NCBI GenBank assembly: GCA_037903475.1
Contig: JBAJFG010000073.1
Coordinates: forward strand, 1,674,001 to 1,738,000
DNA: 64,000 bases
Source: Ancylostoma caninum
Lineage: Eukaryota > Nematoda > Chromadorea > Rhabditida > Ancylostomatidae
Direction of reading: 5' to 3'
Shown: one piece after another, positions 24,811 through 37,400 of the stretch
Layout: every line of letters starts with the position of its first letter
Numbering within the stretch: position 1 is the first letter of the stretch
The notes under the pieces: model-generated
Databases searched by the model: none
Seen by the model: the letters and a program-made list of their open reading frames with translations, nothing else
Told to the model about the DNA's origin: nothing
Program-made: the position numbers and the translations under genes

Positions 24811-25714
24811 ACTCTGGAGAACACCTGCGAATAAAAAATTTCCACAAGTGATGAGAAATTTTCAATTTCTCCTTGCCGGAAAGTTCTACGATATCTCCTC
24901 TCAACCATGGTCCCTCACATTTCCTCAATCTTCGTCACTTATCCAGTAAATTAGAGAAGGAGAAGTATCTCCAGACTTTTTCTCAGTCATTTCGGTGATG
25001 CAAGTGATGGGACGTGGCAATCAATACCCATCTTTTCCACTATCGTTATCGGTTACGTCAGATTGATTTTAATTTATCCGTTTCGAAGTGGTAATTTTGC
25101 AGAAAACCGTACGTGCACCCAGGTATAACGATATACGCCCAGGAATGCCAGGGATGATGATGTGTTTAGGTGGTGGGGGCGTAGGATAAAACGATCGGTA
25201 TAATAAAATTAGTGCTTTTAGGAATTGATTTAAAATTTTCACCCTTTCTATGTAGCAATTAATTGCAAACATATGAAAAAATACCTTTGCACTGTCCCCC
25301 TGCGTCAGCTGGTGGTGGTCCATGCATACGCTGCTCCAAACGCTTCGAAAAAAATGCAATCTCTTCTGTTCCCAGCATTTTTCTCCTGATTAATTCTTTC
25401 TGTCTTCGTTCTGCTATGGACTTGCGGCGCAGTCTGCAGCGTGCATCCACGAAACACCTGACCACGTTTTCTGGATGCTTTTCTTCTCAGCTTCGATCAC
25501 TTGCGCTGCACTACATTCAGCAGCTAACGCTGCAACGATCTCCTCTGGAACCTGTGGAAGCTCGCAGATGTTTTCCTCGTGCGGCCTTGTTTGGGGTTTT
25601 ATCCGGTTCATGCTGTTCTCATTCTTTGTTTAGCATTATGCTTAAGTTCTTTGTAGATACGTAGTAGTACAGCACATTAAGTGAGAAAAACAAAAAAAAA
25701 AACGAAAATTATAA
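24811..25714. other. Intergenic, no gene seen
   Basis: The + frame at 25263-25664 and the minus frame at 24557-24928 have no recognised domains and no convincing splice context. Confidence 0.4.
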
Positions 25715-25722
25715 GTATTTAG

Positions 25723-25991
25723 CAGTGGCGGACATAGGGGGGCGCCCCCCCCCCTCCCGAGAATGGGTCGCCAAATTTTCGAAATTATTTTTTAATGCAA
25801 ATAAAAATCTCGTATTAGTTTATTTTTAATTGTTTACTTTCATTATTATTCTTAATATAATTCATAGATATTATTTATTATTGTAATTAATATTTTTATT
25901 ATTTTATTTTCTACCTGGGTCCCCAAAGCGGCGGATACCCCTGTTTTTTCCCACGCCCTCCCCTCCCGCCCACTTTCTGCGTTCACCACTG
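25723..25991 (+). mobile_element. Family C hAT-like non-autonomous element, copy 3
   Basis: Ends CAGTGGCGGACATAGG and CTGCGTTCACCACTG. An 8-bp target duplication flanks it: GTATTTAG (25715-25722) and GTGTTTAG (25992-25999), one mismatch. The interior CCCCAAAGCGGCGGATACCC and AT-rich core match copy 1 in the same orientation. Length is 269 bp. Confidence 0.88.
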
Positions 25992-25999
25992 GTGTTTAG

Positions 26000-27330
26000 A
26001 ATACGTAGTATATAATAATATGATGATATATAATATAGTACGTATCGTATGTCAGTATGTAGTACACATTAGCTGTATAAATATTAGTAATAATAAGGTA
26101 GTATTTCATATCATAACATTCTGTGGTATAATGGAATAGAATTGCAATATGGTATATTAATACAGTAGCACTTTAACACATATGGTAGTTGGTATTTTAT
26201 TGGTGTTATCATCATTTTTTCAGTACTTCTCTAATCTCCTCTATTGATTTGTGTCCCCTATGAACGGATAGTTGTATAGGAGTGCATATTAGCATACGTA
26301 ATAGTTGGTAGATCAATAAATACATACTAATGAAGTGCAAAATAATTGGATGAAATGTTTCAGGAATAGATGCGTAAATTAACGACTTTCACCGTTCGAT
26401 GCCATTCGATTAGCCATTCGAATGGGCAGAGCTTCTATCAACGATCCCCATTGGTCCTAGTAATCACAATTCCCATCTCACTGTCGGATGAGGACTTGCT
26501 CCAATCATCATCAAATCCTTTGGTTTTCTGGGAGTTTCATTTTCATTTTCGTACGTCTAAAAACGTGTTTACAACAAAGGAAAAAAGAAAAAAAAAAGAA
26601 AGACCATAAAATGCAATTAGGATTACAACAGAGCAAATTGATGTACGAATTGGACACTGAGTGCCGGACTCTTCTAGCTACCCATTTCAACGAATGCTCT
26701 AATAAGTGTGCTTTTCTAACCCAAATGTCTTATGATTTCACTAGTTCCAGTGAAAACTTTGTCTCATCCTCCAATGATACCTTATTTGCTAGTGGTGTCC
26801 TGATTGTCATTGTCATTGGCTTCTATACGTCTGTCACTTTTGCCACCCTGATTTCCGGTTTTTATTTGGCTCCGCCCTTTGTTCCACGGCACTGTGTATG
26901 TTTTGCCAACACTTATTTTACTGCTGCTGTCGAAAAAATGTGAGCATGATAGGGTGAGTGGGGGAGGTGAGAAAAACAAGGATCGGTTGCTCTTTGTTGA
27001 CACACGATTTTTCCGGAGTAAATTTTCCAGGGAAAGTCAAACGACGGCAAGGTTTTCAGGTTAAATAGTGTGAAAATATAATGTACAATTGAATGTAAAA
27101 TTTATAATTCGTAATTCCAACGTACTGTAAGACCGCTGTGATGTACTGAATCTGCTATCTACTTTGTTCCAGAACGACATTCCAAGGGTAATTTATACAT
27201 AATTTCATTGGGAATAGGAGTGCTTGTTCCTTCCGCCATCTGTTTGCCGGGCGTTCAACGATTCGTACAGAACATCTACGTCTCGCTCGTATGTCTGTGT
27301 GCATACTAATACCTCGTCGCATTTCACATT
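26000..27330. other. Intergenic; one weak open frame, no gene called
   Basis: 26000-26170 is a degenerate TA/GTA-rich low-complexity stretch. The + open frame at about 26611-26943 (110 residues from its inner Met) contains one hydrophobic segment, VLIVIVIGFYTSVTFATLIS, long enough to cross a membrane. It has no family match I recognise and ends inside ordinary intergenic sequence, so I do not call it a gene. Confidence 0.35.
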
Positions 27331-27780
27331 CTATAGGCATATTATCGCTGCCATCAGTCGACGAAGCGGTCGGTCACGTCATCGCCGCGCGATTCCGCGC
27401 GGCGTCGCGACGTCGAGCGGGGCTTCCTGACTCCTGGCGCCCTCCCCCCGTCGCCTCATCCCGGAGCTGCTTCTTTATTTGCTTTCCTCATCCTCGCGGC
27501 GGCTACCGGAATCTCCCGTGCCACCGACGGCACCCACGAACAACCACGTGCGTGCGCACACACACACGTATCAGCCGACGGCTGCGCGGCATCCGGATAA
27601 GCTCGCGCCTCTCCTCTCATCTCCTCGCTGTCTTCGTTCGTTTGTTCGTTTGCTGAACTCTGATCCACATTGATTGGATGGGATCCCAACGTCAGAGATA
27701 AGACACACCGGGGGAGATGGGACGGGGGGGGGGAGCCCGCACGCGTGTACCGAGCAGTTGGTTGCTTGAGCTGCTGAAAC
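27330..27780. other. GC-rich island with hairpin
   Basis: CpG-rich sequence with open frames on both strands caused by composition. A poly-G tract lies at 27723-27731. The hairpin at 27383-27404 is listed separately. Confidence 0.5.
27383..27404. repeat. Perfect 9-bp GC hairpin, 4-base loop
   Basis: CGCCGCGCG, loop ATTC, CGCGCGGCG. Outer flanks ACGTC and GACGT pair as well after a small internal loop. Confidence 0.75.
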
Positions 27781-29380
27781 GGGCCAGCTTTTTGGACGAG
27801 GAGACATGCAGTTTCATGTTTCTGTGCGTTTTGATCCACTACCATGACGTAGATTTGAACTACGTACATCTTCAAGACGGATATACCGTATACATTGGAC
27901 CGAAGAAAAATCGAATGATTTTGCTACTTCAATTACCAATTCAGGAAACAATTCCATCGTCCAGGTGTTCTAGATTGAGGAAGCTCTGAAGCCCTTCTTC
28001 TCTTCCGTACCTTACTGTATTGGCCTCCTATGTTGGAACATTCGAATTTCCCACTTATTCGAAGTATTCGTTATTCGAAGTCAAAAATATTCGATTTCGA
28101 ATAAATGGAGAATTTGAATATTCCACCATTAGAGACCAGTTTAGTGCTGTATGAGGGGAAGAAGAGCTTTAGGGCTTTCTTGTTCACGAATATCTGGACA
28201 TATAAATTGTTTCCTGAAGTGGTACCTGAAGTGGCAAAATTATTCGATTTTTGTTCGGTCCAATGTGTAATATACAGTCAACCTCGTGCTACATATCAGT
28301 CTTTTTATTTTTTTTTGCTGAGAGGTAGGGAGATGGAGGAGGATTCAGGTTCAGTTACGGGACAAAAGCTGCAGTCTTTGGCATCATATGATTGGAAAAT
28401 GCAAGAAAATGAGAGAATTTCTAGCCATTTACTGTGACATCGGGAGCTCGATACGATAGTCAGAAGACTATTCCTTGTGTCAATATTATTCATTGAGAGT
28501 CTCACGTGAATGCTACTCTATCCTGATTTTTCCATGATTTCTCAAAATTTCCTCTGCCTTTTTTTCGACTTTCTACCTCCAATACACACCCTTTTCTCAT
28601 TATTGGTACGAGAACTCCAATTTCTTGGTGTTATTAATATCTGGAGCGTTGTTATAATAAAAAAACCCAGTAGCGCTCGCTGAAGGCGCTCCATAGACGG
28701 CCTTTGGCCAACTCTGAATACTAATTGTTAATAATTAATTATTAAAACAATATGCAGTAGCTCTGATGTGCGGAACGTGGCGACTTCAAGGCAGGCATCG
28801 GCTGCGAATGCTGCAGTTTTCGCTTTGCATGAAACATAAAATCGGCGTCTATAATTATTCTGCGTATTTTCGCAGTTCCTTGGCATAGAACACTTGTTTA
28901 TACTTCATCGCTGTGCGACCGTCGCTCTCATGCATTCTGTTCAGGAGCGATTATTCCTGTGTGGAATCACTGCATGCAGTACTGGCAGTTGTCTTAGATG
29001 TCTTCTTCTATATCTTGTTTCGACCTATAACATTTGCTACCCATGGCATCACGCATCATATTATGACCGTCGATATGAGGCCATCCTTCCGCCATGAAGT
29101 ATGTATAAGCACAGTCCACCATTCCTATCTTTATAGTAGTTGTTTTTATCATGAGTTTTCCGACATGCCCTACGACTTATCATTTTTCGCCATCGTTTTT
29201 ATCTGTTAACTACAATACAGAATAATTTCATTGCGAATACAAAGAATTTTGGGAGGTCGGGAGTGAGTCCTAATTTTGCATGAGTGTCTGACCAAAGTTT
29301 TGCAGAGATAAAAAAATAAAAGACAGAATGAAAAACAAAAAAAGTAATTGTTTGCAGTGGTAAATAAGTTTGGCAAAACT
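27781..29380. other. Intergenic, no gene seen
   Basis: A cluster of ATTCGAA/TTCGAAT motifs lies at 28040-28110. No recognisable coding sequence. Confidence 0.45.
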
Positions 29381-30108
29381 ATTGGATTGGGGAATAAGTT
29401 CGTGCGGTTTTTCAATTTGTTTTTTCACGGCGATTTGAACTACGCTTGATATGCCGTCATACCCCGTTTTGTAGCTTCTGATTTGCTCTTCAACGCTCAC
29501 ACAACAACGTTTCTCAACCTTCGCTCCATCAAGTTTTTTACTGCATGAGATGTGACCATCCAAGTCGACAAAATTGAACCTCCCCACATCCTACTACTGT
29601 CCGATTTCAATCGTGGATCAAATGTGGCTCAAGTTACTAGGGATACTGACATCTGAAGAGGCACCTATTTTGTTGGAAGGACAGCAGAGAAGTGGTATAC
29701 ACACTTTAGACAGGGCAAATTTGGCCTTGAAATTTCTTCTCGTTCTGTAGGCACAGTTTTTGAGGCATAAAGGCGATTATACGCTAAGGTACCTTCGGTT
29801 ACCAAATTTCGCCGAAAAGAATAATCACCGAATCTACAGGTCTGGTGCAGTCATACAAAGCTGATTTTGTTGGCTTCCCTATTCATTTCATAAACTTTAT
29901 CAAAGAGTTGCGGTTGCGGGTCCAAAGTGAGTCGTCTCAAACAGAGCAGTTCCTGGTAGACATGGAGGTGAGAAGCCGCCCTGTCCTTGAAGCATCAGTA
30001 GATGAGGGAATGAGCTATGCAAACCATTCAGCGTGAAGACAAAGTTCTTGGAAATTAGTGGATTCTATGCCTATGAAAAACCGCACGAACTTATTCCCCA
30101 ACTCAATG
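29381..30108 (+). mobile_element. Decayed, internally deleted mariner-family transposon
   Basis: The terminal inverted repeats share TTGGGGAATAAGTTCGTGCG followed by GTTTTTCA: left end at 29387, right end reading inward from about 30105. A TA precedes the left end. Between them lie remnants of the transposase N-terminus in the + orientation. DFNRGSNVAQVTRD near 29603 resembles the first helix-turn-helix, and RTAEKWYTHFRQGKFGLE near 29676-29730 the second; the frame is broken by stops and shifts. At about 0.73 kb it is shorter than an intact mariner (about 1.3 kb), and no catalytic DDD region is recognisable. Hookworm genomes carry a mariner called bandit; assignment to it would need a database comparison. 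Confidence 0.85.
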
Positions 30109-30490
30109 CTCAAACCCTCAGTTTATTTTAGTAATATCCATGTGATCCATCCCTCACCAGTATGCGGTATTCCCTTGGCCAGAAGTGTGCGTTACAAAAT
30201 CTACCAATGTTCTTAACCCGTCACTTGTTCGAAAATGGACGTTACTCATTAGCGTACAGCCTTGCTCTGGACTCGTGTTCGGTCTCTGCTTAGCTCTGTA
30301 GGTCATCTGCCACAAATTCATTTTTTTTGTCTCGTCAGCGAACAGGAAGTGGCAGAGTGGGCGGAGCCTGGGAATAGGGCAGGGACTTACTGCGCCCGTA
30401 AAAAATGAAAATAGGATGTCATTGATTTGAAAATGAGTTTTTATCTTTAAAAGTTGCTTTAACTAGGAAGCAGTATGCAGCGGTTTGGTG
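30109..30490. other. Intergenic, no gene seen
   Basis: Nothing recognisable. Confidence 0.5.
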
Positions 30491-30782
30491 TACAATGCCG
30501 ATCAATCACTATTGCATCACAGAATACCACTCGTACGGTCTGTTGCGCCGCACCACCTGCGCGGCGCGGCAGACCTACAGGACGCTGTTGTGTCGTCCGA
30601 TTATTTTCATCGTTCTCTTTGTGTCTTTGTCTTTCTTCCGAAATGTTTGGGTGAAACAGTCATTCCGGCAAAACCAACAACTGCAGCACCCAGCTGGTCT
30701 GCCGCGTTGCATAGGTGGTGCGGCGCTGCAGTCCAAGCGGGCGGTATTCTGTGGTGCATCAGTGATTGGCCAGCACCGTGTG
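30491..30782. mobile_element. Family B inverted-repeat element, copy 2
   Basis: The left end TACAATGCCGATCAATCACT and the right end GTGATTGGCCAGCACCGTG match copies 1 and 3. The left arm also contains a near-perfect palindrome (GGTCTGTTGCGCCGCACCAC against CTGCGCGGCGCGGCAGACC, 30538-30576) and the right arm a second one, so the element can fold into nested hairpins. Confidence 0.75.
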
Positions 30783-32502
30783 AACAACTTAGAAAATAGG
30801 AATTCCAACATATGGACGTGTTTAGGGTAAAGAAAGCATCGTTGCTGTTTTTTTTTTCTTTTTTTTTCTTGTTCTTTTCATGCCCTTTGTTATGGTTGTT
30901 AAAAAATAATAACCATAAAAAATAGCACCTCTCAAATCTTAAATCGATAAAAGCAATCTTTATAAGACTTATTTACCTATTTATTCAAAGTAAATTATAC
31001 TAAATTATACTAAAGTCTCTATATAGATTAAAACTTTTAATTTTGAAAACTAACAGTTTAAACTTAACTTAAATCTATTTCAATTATTGAACTAAAAAAC
31101 ACACTGATCTCTACGAGCTTCATTTACTCCAGTAGTAACCCGGCAGATCTGTTCAGTAGATATTTATAGAAATTATGAAAATAACCTAGGCATTTGCTTT
31201 CCCCATCCATCCAATAGGCCTTGTGTAACTTCCTGGATAGCGTCGAATCCGCCCCCCCCCCCCCCTCTCCCCTCAACGAGCGATCGCATAAATCCACTTG
31301 ACGCGCTTGACTGTCCCGACAAACAATTATGTACCTAGGAATGCGCGGGTTTTTGCCGGCTCTAACGTCACTTGGTCATCGACAGCCAGCGGTGAGTGGT
31401 GCCTTGCCGGAGCGCGCGGAAAAACCACGTCTTCTCGTCCAGTGTAAATGCACGTAGCCGCGCTGCGCGGCACCCGTTTTCCCAGCCGACTTTGTTCTGG
31501 GATTTCTGGATTTCCGGGATTTTACAGGACACCTGGGTATCTCTGCTATGACGTCACACAGTGCTAATGTCCACCCACAGCTCTGTGCTGTTATATCGCT
31601 TCGCCCCGCCGACGCCGGCCATGGCGGTCAGCTGTTCAGCTGTTGTTGTTGTTCGTTCACTGCGTGTAAGCCAGCCAGCTTTACATCCAGCTGGTCGGCA
31701 TTATTTTCACTTAATAGCTCGAGCTATATGTCTTCTGGATGTTCCAGATGTCTTTTTTGGATCCAGGAACTTCTGACGCCTTCTGGACGACATTGACGGC
31801 CCAATTCTATTCTTCTGTGCGTTATTCTGTTCTAGCGCCGGACATCTTTTTTCGGATCGCCTTTCTGATTATGATTACGCCTTGATGAACCGGTTGCATT
31901 AGCGCGGATATGGATTCCGATAGATAGACACACGGCAGCGCTAGCGAAGGCACATTCCAAACACCTTCTGGATGTGGCGAGACGCGCTGCACTTGCTTTA
32001 TAAATCATCTCCTTGTGTAATTACTCTGAGAAAACCTCGAGTTTTTCGGAAAATTCGCCGGAAATCCTTTGTCTTGCTGGCTTCCCTGGGAATCCAGGCA
32101 ATTTGTTCTTTAAAAATTGATCGTGCTGAAGCAAGGCCAAGTAGATTGGGTTACACCGTTGCACTCTTTCTTTTTGAAGAAACCGACATCTATTAGGGGA
32201 CCAGTGGGCGTTTGTGGTATTATCCATAGTTTATGGGAATCCGGGTACGCTTTGAAGACATTCTTCTTGGGGATAACCTCTGAAATATTATATTTAGCTG
32301 TTATTTCTGGATTGGGAACGGAAAAATGCCCATGGAATCCCATAGGATTACCATGGCTCTGCTTAGACTTTATGGGCATGTTCTTCTTCGTAGTACCAGG
32401 TATCTCTAAGAAAAATATTCGGAACTCCGGGCTTTAGCAGTATTATAGAATCCAATCAAATCTAATACACTTTCTTCCATTGGTTCTTTCATTATTCCAC
32501 CG
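30783..32502. other. Intergenic, no gene seen
   Basis: Poly-T/T-rich sequence at 30848-30870, AT-rich DNA to 31130, a poly-C tract at 31252-31265, then a GC-richer stretch at 31380-31700 without a recognisable gene. Confidence 0.45.
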
Positions 32503-32655
32503 GTCATTCATTCATTCATTCATTCATTCATTCATTCATTCATTCATTCATTCACTCATTCATTCATTCATTCATTCATCCAATCAATTAATCATTCAAT
32601 CATTCATTCATTCATTCAATCAATTAATCATTCAATCATTCATTCATTCAATCAT
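32503..32655. repeat. (ATTC)n microsatellite with a higher-order repeat
   Basis: More than 30 tetranucleotide units. From about 32580 the array changes to a larger unit, CAATCAATTAATCATTCAAT plus several CATT units, present twice. The Phe-Ile-His-Ser repeat peptide read from it is an artefact. Confidence 0.95.
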
Positions 32656-34170
32656 TTGTGTTTTCTAACGAACGTGCATAAAAGTTAAGAGAACACAGAA
32701 ATATCAACCAAGTGCAAGAATGCATACTTTTGGTTCATCTACGGCTAATTTTTTATCTTCTATCTGTTCATTTGTTTTTTTTTTGAATTAACAATCATCT
32801 GATCATTTTTCATTCGCTTTATTATACTACTTCCCGTATAGAAGAGAGCTCATCTGCTTGAAAGAGCTTGAAAACACCTTCACTTTCAGAGGATCTCTGA
32901 AAACCATTGCTGCTGTAGTCTTTCGATTTTGATTTGTTATCTGATATTTCAGCATATCTCACAATATATCAGCAGTGGGAGCATGGCGCTGAAATTATTG
33001 CCGAGAAAAAAAAACAGTTTACCACCGTAGATTTGAACTTTCTAATAGTTGTGGTTATCCTTTTTCGTACAATTTTTTTCATTCCTTAGTAAAGGAATCC
33101 TTGGCGATTTCAAAATTATGTATTTGACTACATTCCGGGAAAGTTCATTGACTAGCATGCACGGCAAGAACAGATTTACAGTTGAAAATGCTGGGCCGGC
33201 ATTCATCATTGGGATTACCCAGAGTAAACGTGTAAACGCCCATCGTAATGATGGACAAATTTGGGGTGCTAACACAATTACCCTGGGTAATCCTGCCGGC
33301 CCTGGAGAGTGAGGGGGGAGGCGTGGCTTAGGTGCAAATTCCACTCGATGTTTGAAGTGAACTTTGAAGAAACACCTGCCCTGTTTTGTTATTTGTAACT
33401 CCCAACGAGTGTAAGCACGTTGTCCGTATGAGCGAGTAATCAATTATTGATTCGATGAGCTGATGGAATTTTTCCTTGTGGATTGCCTCTACTATCGAAC
33501 AAAGATATTGGAAAACCTCCTTGATCATCTTGGCTCCGGCTGATCTTCAGGTATATCAAGCGCGCGCCAGCAATCCTTCCATTTGTCCATCTTGCCTGCC
33601 AGACTTATTCTATGAATTCTCTTCCTTTGGGGGACACGATACAAGATGTGAGAACATCTTTACTATAAATCTTCCACTTTTCAAACACCTTTTTTCCTTC
33701 CTATTCCTGCATAATCCTATGAAGTGCCAATTGCCATGTTAGAAAAAGATGCTATTAACAAGTATTCCTCTTTCATTGCCTGCAAAATTATAATAATGAA
33801 ATTCGAGGCAGTGGCAGTTGCATGGATGATGTTACTGGAGATGGTGGCAAGTACGAAGGGACGTTCACATGGGTAACCCTACAGGGTCCGGATTAGTGGA
33901 AGGGAACGCGAGGGGTGACTAGTGTGAATCTGTGGAAATTAGATCTTTTAAAGGAGATTTCTAGAACAATTATGGATAAACCCAATAATGGTGAATACTA
34001 TGGCTTTGTACGAAAATGCTTCTAGCAGGTGATCACTTTTTTCATGTAACTGGTCCGGACTTCAACTACCATAACTCACTATTTCTTTTCTAACTCATTT
34101 TATCGATAGGTTTTGTTTTTTTTCATCTGTCATAGACTGATTAATGTTGCACGCTTGTAACGAATGAATA
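32656..34170. other. Intergenic, no gene seen
   Basis: Contains the family A copy at 33193-33302 and otherwise nothing I recognise. Confidence 0.45.
33193..33302. mobile_element. Family A inverted-repeat element
   Basis: GGGCCGGCATTCATCATTGG then GATTACCC at the left; CCCTGGGTAATCCTGCCGGC then CC at the right. About 110 bp. Confidence 0.7.
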
Positions 34171-34434
34171 CAGTGGACGTCAATGACGGTGGCCGATCTA
34201 CGAGAAGGACGCCGCGCAACCGCGCCGCGCGCACCGGAATCGGCGTCGTGTGTTGCCGGAGTGCTATTCCTAGGCGCTTCCCTTCCCGATTCGGTCGAAA
34301 ATCCTTAAAACGTGTAGAAAAGCTGCTAGAAATAGCATAACAGCAGCAGAAAACATCGGTTATGGCGCGCGCGGCGCGGTTGCGCGACGTCCTTCTCGAG
34401 GCCGCGGATGGGCCACCGCCATTGACGTGCACTG
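34171..34434. mobile_element. Foldback/MITE element J, GC-rich arms
   Basis: The arms, about 65 bp each, are complementary: CAGTGGACGTCAATGACGGT at the left against ACCGCCATTGACGTGCACTG at the right, and GAGAAGGACGCCGCGCAACC near 34202 against GGTTGCGCGACGTCCTTCTC near 34378-34397. TA flanks both ends (34169-34170 and 34435-34436), suggesting a TA-targeting element. Total 264 bp. The minus-strand open frame 34130-34432 lies inside it and is an artefact. Confidence 0.8.
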
Positions 34435-37400
34435 TAAGTAAGTATGAGCCCTGGTTTCAATCAAAAACCTGGTGTATACGGTCCCAGTAGCAGCTGGTGG
34501 CGCTGCGTGGAGTGACGCCGACGCGACGGCGGCGAGAGCTGTTCTCGACGGAGGTACAGAGGTGTGGCCGCGGGCCTGAGGCGGCGGACGGCTGCTGTAA
34601 TATCGAGGAGCACTGATTGCCGCGTCGGCTTGTGTCGTAATTCTGATCCGTTTCGATTTTGCCTCGGCACCAACTACTGCGGGCCTAAACGACCCGCGTA
34701 GTAGTTGCACCTGCTGCGACGGGGCGTGCGAGCCCGCACAAAACCCCTTGTCGAAGTCGGGGGGATTTCTCTGGCGCGCGCGCGGTGGCTTTTTGCCGTC
34801 GTGTCTGCTTAGAGCCGTGAGCAGCGCTGCGTTGCCGTTTTTTCGTTGGTTCCGCACAGCTCTGTTTGCTCTCTCAGTTCGTTGCGCTAATCCTTCCCAT
34901 TCAGCTTAGATAGCCTCGGTGCACAATCGAATTGTCACTACATCCAGTAGCACACTGCGTTTTCTTACCTTCTTAGCTGCTCCTGATTGTCCATTGCTGG
35001 ATGAGAACAACGCCTATGACTTATCCCCATACTACCTACTGTTTACTATACAAGTATTGAATTTTTCGTGCTACTTCCGATATTTTTTTTCGAATCCTGA
35101 GCCAGACTCTGTTGTTGTTCCAGAAATTTCTAGGTCTTCTAGCTGTACTTCTTAGTCTAACCTAGTTTCGCATGGTAGCTTTTGCATATCCGCCGGTTAA
35201 CGAGTATTTCTGCCAATATTTCCGAATTCCACCTATATATACTCATTTTCACTAGCGAGGATAGTTTAATAGACGAAAAATAGAATTTTGAACTGTTCAT
35301 GCCTTGTAAAGAGATGATCACGAGGGTTATTGTCCAATTCAAGGAACTCATTCATTTATTATTTTATCGCTTATCTATAGGGAACTCCAAGCCGAGCCGT
35401 GTACAAGCGGTGAACCGCGGCGAGACTCCCTTGGGCAGAGACGCAGAAGTTCTGCATGTGGCCCTGGTTTCTCTGCTTCTGGCAGCAGCGGACAACCTGA
35501 GTGTCACGCCGCGCCGCGGTCCCGCCCCTTGCACAAAGCCGCTAGAAGTTCCCTGTATGGTCCGTTTCACGAGAAAAAGTAGTTGGATAGATATCAGAGA
35601 AGAAAAAGGAGAGCAAAAGTGCATCGTATCCGGAGAGGTAGACGAGAAAAAAAGAGGGTTGGAGCAGATACTCAATCGCTGTTATCAAAAGTACCACCGC
35701 ACAAGAATAGAGGATAGAAGGGAGCGAAGGCGGAAGGGATACGTACATGGGGGCGATAAGAGGGGGTAGCTTAATTGTGTTTATTTATTTATTTACTTGC
35801 TTATTTAATATGAGCAATGAAGTGTTGCCGTTAAAAAATTACCTAGAATTGTAAAAAAGTAAAAAAAAAACTCAAAGTTGATAAACATTGTGTCTAGAAA
35901 ATCAAAAATTAGGTTTTAAATTAAAATTAAAATTAGGGTTGTAGAATCAGTGATGAGATTGAATAATCACAAATAAATGTCTTGAAAAAGGTCGACAGGA
36001 CAAAGAAAACAGAGTGGCCATTCGAACCATCATTGTTACTTGGCTACAGTCATAAGTACGCCTTCTACCCTAGTGATACCTTACCAGCAGTTTTTAAAAT
36101 TCCAGGTAAACTTCACGTATATCGTGCATATTCAAGATGACCACCGAATCTTGCCTAAATCAGGCAAAAAAAAATTGCGGATTCCTGGAGAGAGTGGTGA
36201 CTTTTCCTCATATTTTCTGATTTTTCCACCTCATTTCCCACATTTCCTCCAAAAATTTGGACAAAACCACTAGTGTTGAATGAAAGTGAGCTAGCTACAG
36301 GAGAACAAAAAAACTTGGATTTGGAATCTGACTGGGATGATCTCAACGTGTTTTTCGCTTTGTGTTACTGCAGATGAGAGCAAAATGTCACTACAGCTTG
36401 ATTGATGCATCTTGTAATGACTAATGAACAGTAGAAAAACAAGTCTACATGTAGCTCAAGTGCAGCAATCTGCAGAAAATTCACTTTATTGAGCCAGTCC
36501 GTAATTACAGACTTCAGCAATGTTGTGTTGTCGACTGTAAGCTACATTCAAAGCCGATTTTGCTCGTCGATAATCCGTGAAGAAGCGGTTATTCGTGGGA
36601 TTTTCGGCTGAGCGCCTCATTAGGATCTGTAGTGGTGGAAAAACATGAAATCCGATCCGGCCATGAATTTCTTACCATGGAAAGAAAACCATTCTGGAAA
36701 CAGGTTGCTGTGGCTAATTCCAAGCAATTTCCACAATTTCCTTCCGAGACGAGCACGACCCGACCTGGTCAAGCTCTGCTTTCTGGATAATTAACTGCTT
36801 CTTCGTGGATTTCTGCAGAATTTTCTCGAAAATCCAGCTCAGAAACTAGCATTTTCCACTAGCTTTACTTTCTGAAACTTTCAAACGAACCACTTTTTAC
36901 CCTGTTGTATTTTCGTCGCCGCTCTACTGACTCACACCATACCGGTTCTTCCACTTAACGATGTGAAACCCGAACGAATTTTCCAGAACCACTGTTTTAC
37001 CATCTCATTAGTGGCGCTAGGATGTGTCATATCACCGTGAAAAACTAGAAATTTCCCATGAATCGGCGGATTTTCCCCGGTTTTTCCCCGCCTGATCCAT
37101 TTCCACGGGTTTTTCAGGCGTTCACTAATTGGCTTGTCCATCTTAGCACACCCACCCGCCTTTATTAATTTACCCCGGACGGCCAGGTTTTATCAGCCGC
37201 GTCCTTCGCGGCTAATATCGAGTAGTCGCGGGCCTGACCAGGTGCGTCCGCGCCCCGCCGCCGCATTGTCTTCTGCTGCGGCAGCGAAATTCAAACCGTG
37301 ACCCTTTTGGGTGTTTTTCGCCGTCCGCCTTACCCTCGTTCTGCTCGGCTACACTTTAAAAGCACTCCTCTACACCTACTGGTTTACTGATCCAGTTAAC

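Noticed and set aside
26488..26943. 151-codon + frame with a hydrophobic segment
   Set aside because: The first part is Lys-rich low-complexity, there is no signal peptide or family match, and no splice structure. It is recorded as a weak candidate within the intergenic entry only.
32480..32668. Phe-Ile-His-Ser repeat protein
   Set aside because: Translation of an (ATTC)n microsatellite.
34130..34857. Minus-strand open frames of 100 and 165 codons
   Set aside because: The first lies entirely inside the foldback element J, the second begins in it and continues in GC-rich DNA where stops are rare by composition; no domain is visible.
35299..35769. 156-codon + frame with a charged C-terminus
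   Set aside because: No domain recognised, the N-terminal part is AT-rich intergenic-like sequence, and the charged end (RIEDRRERRRKG) is low-complexity.
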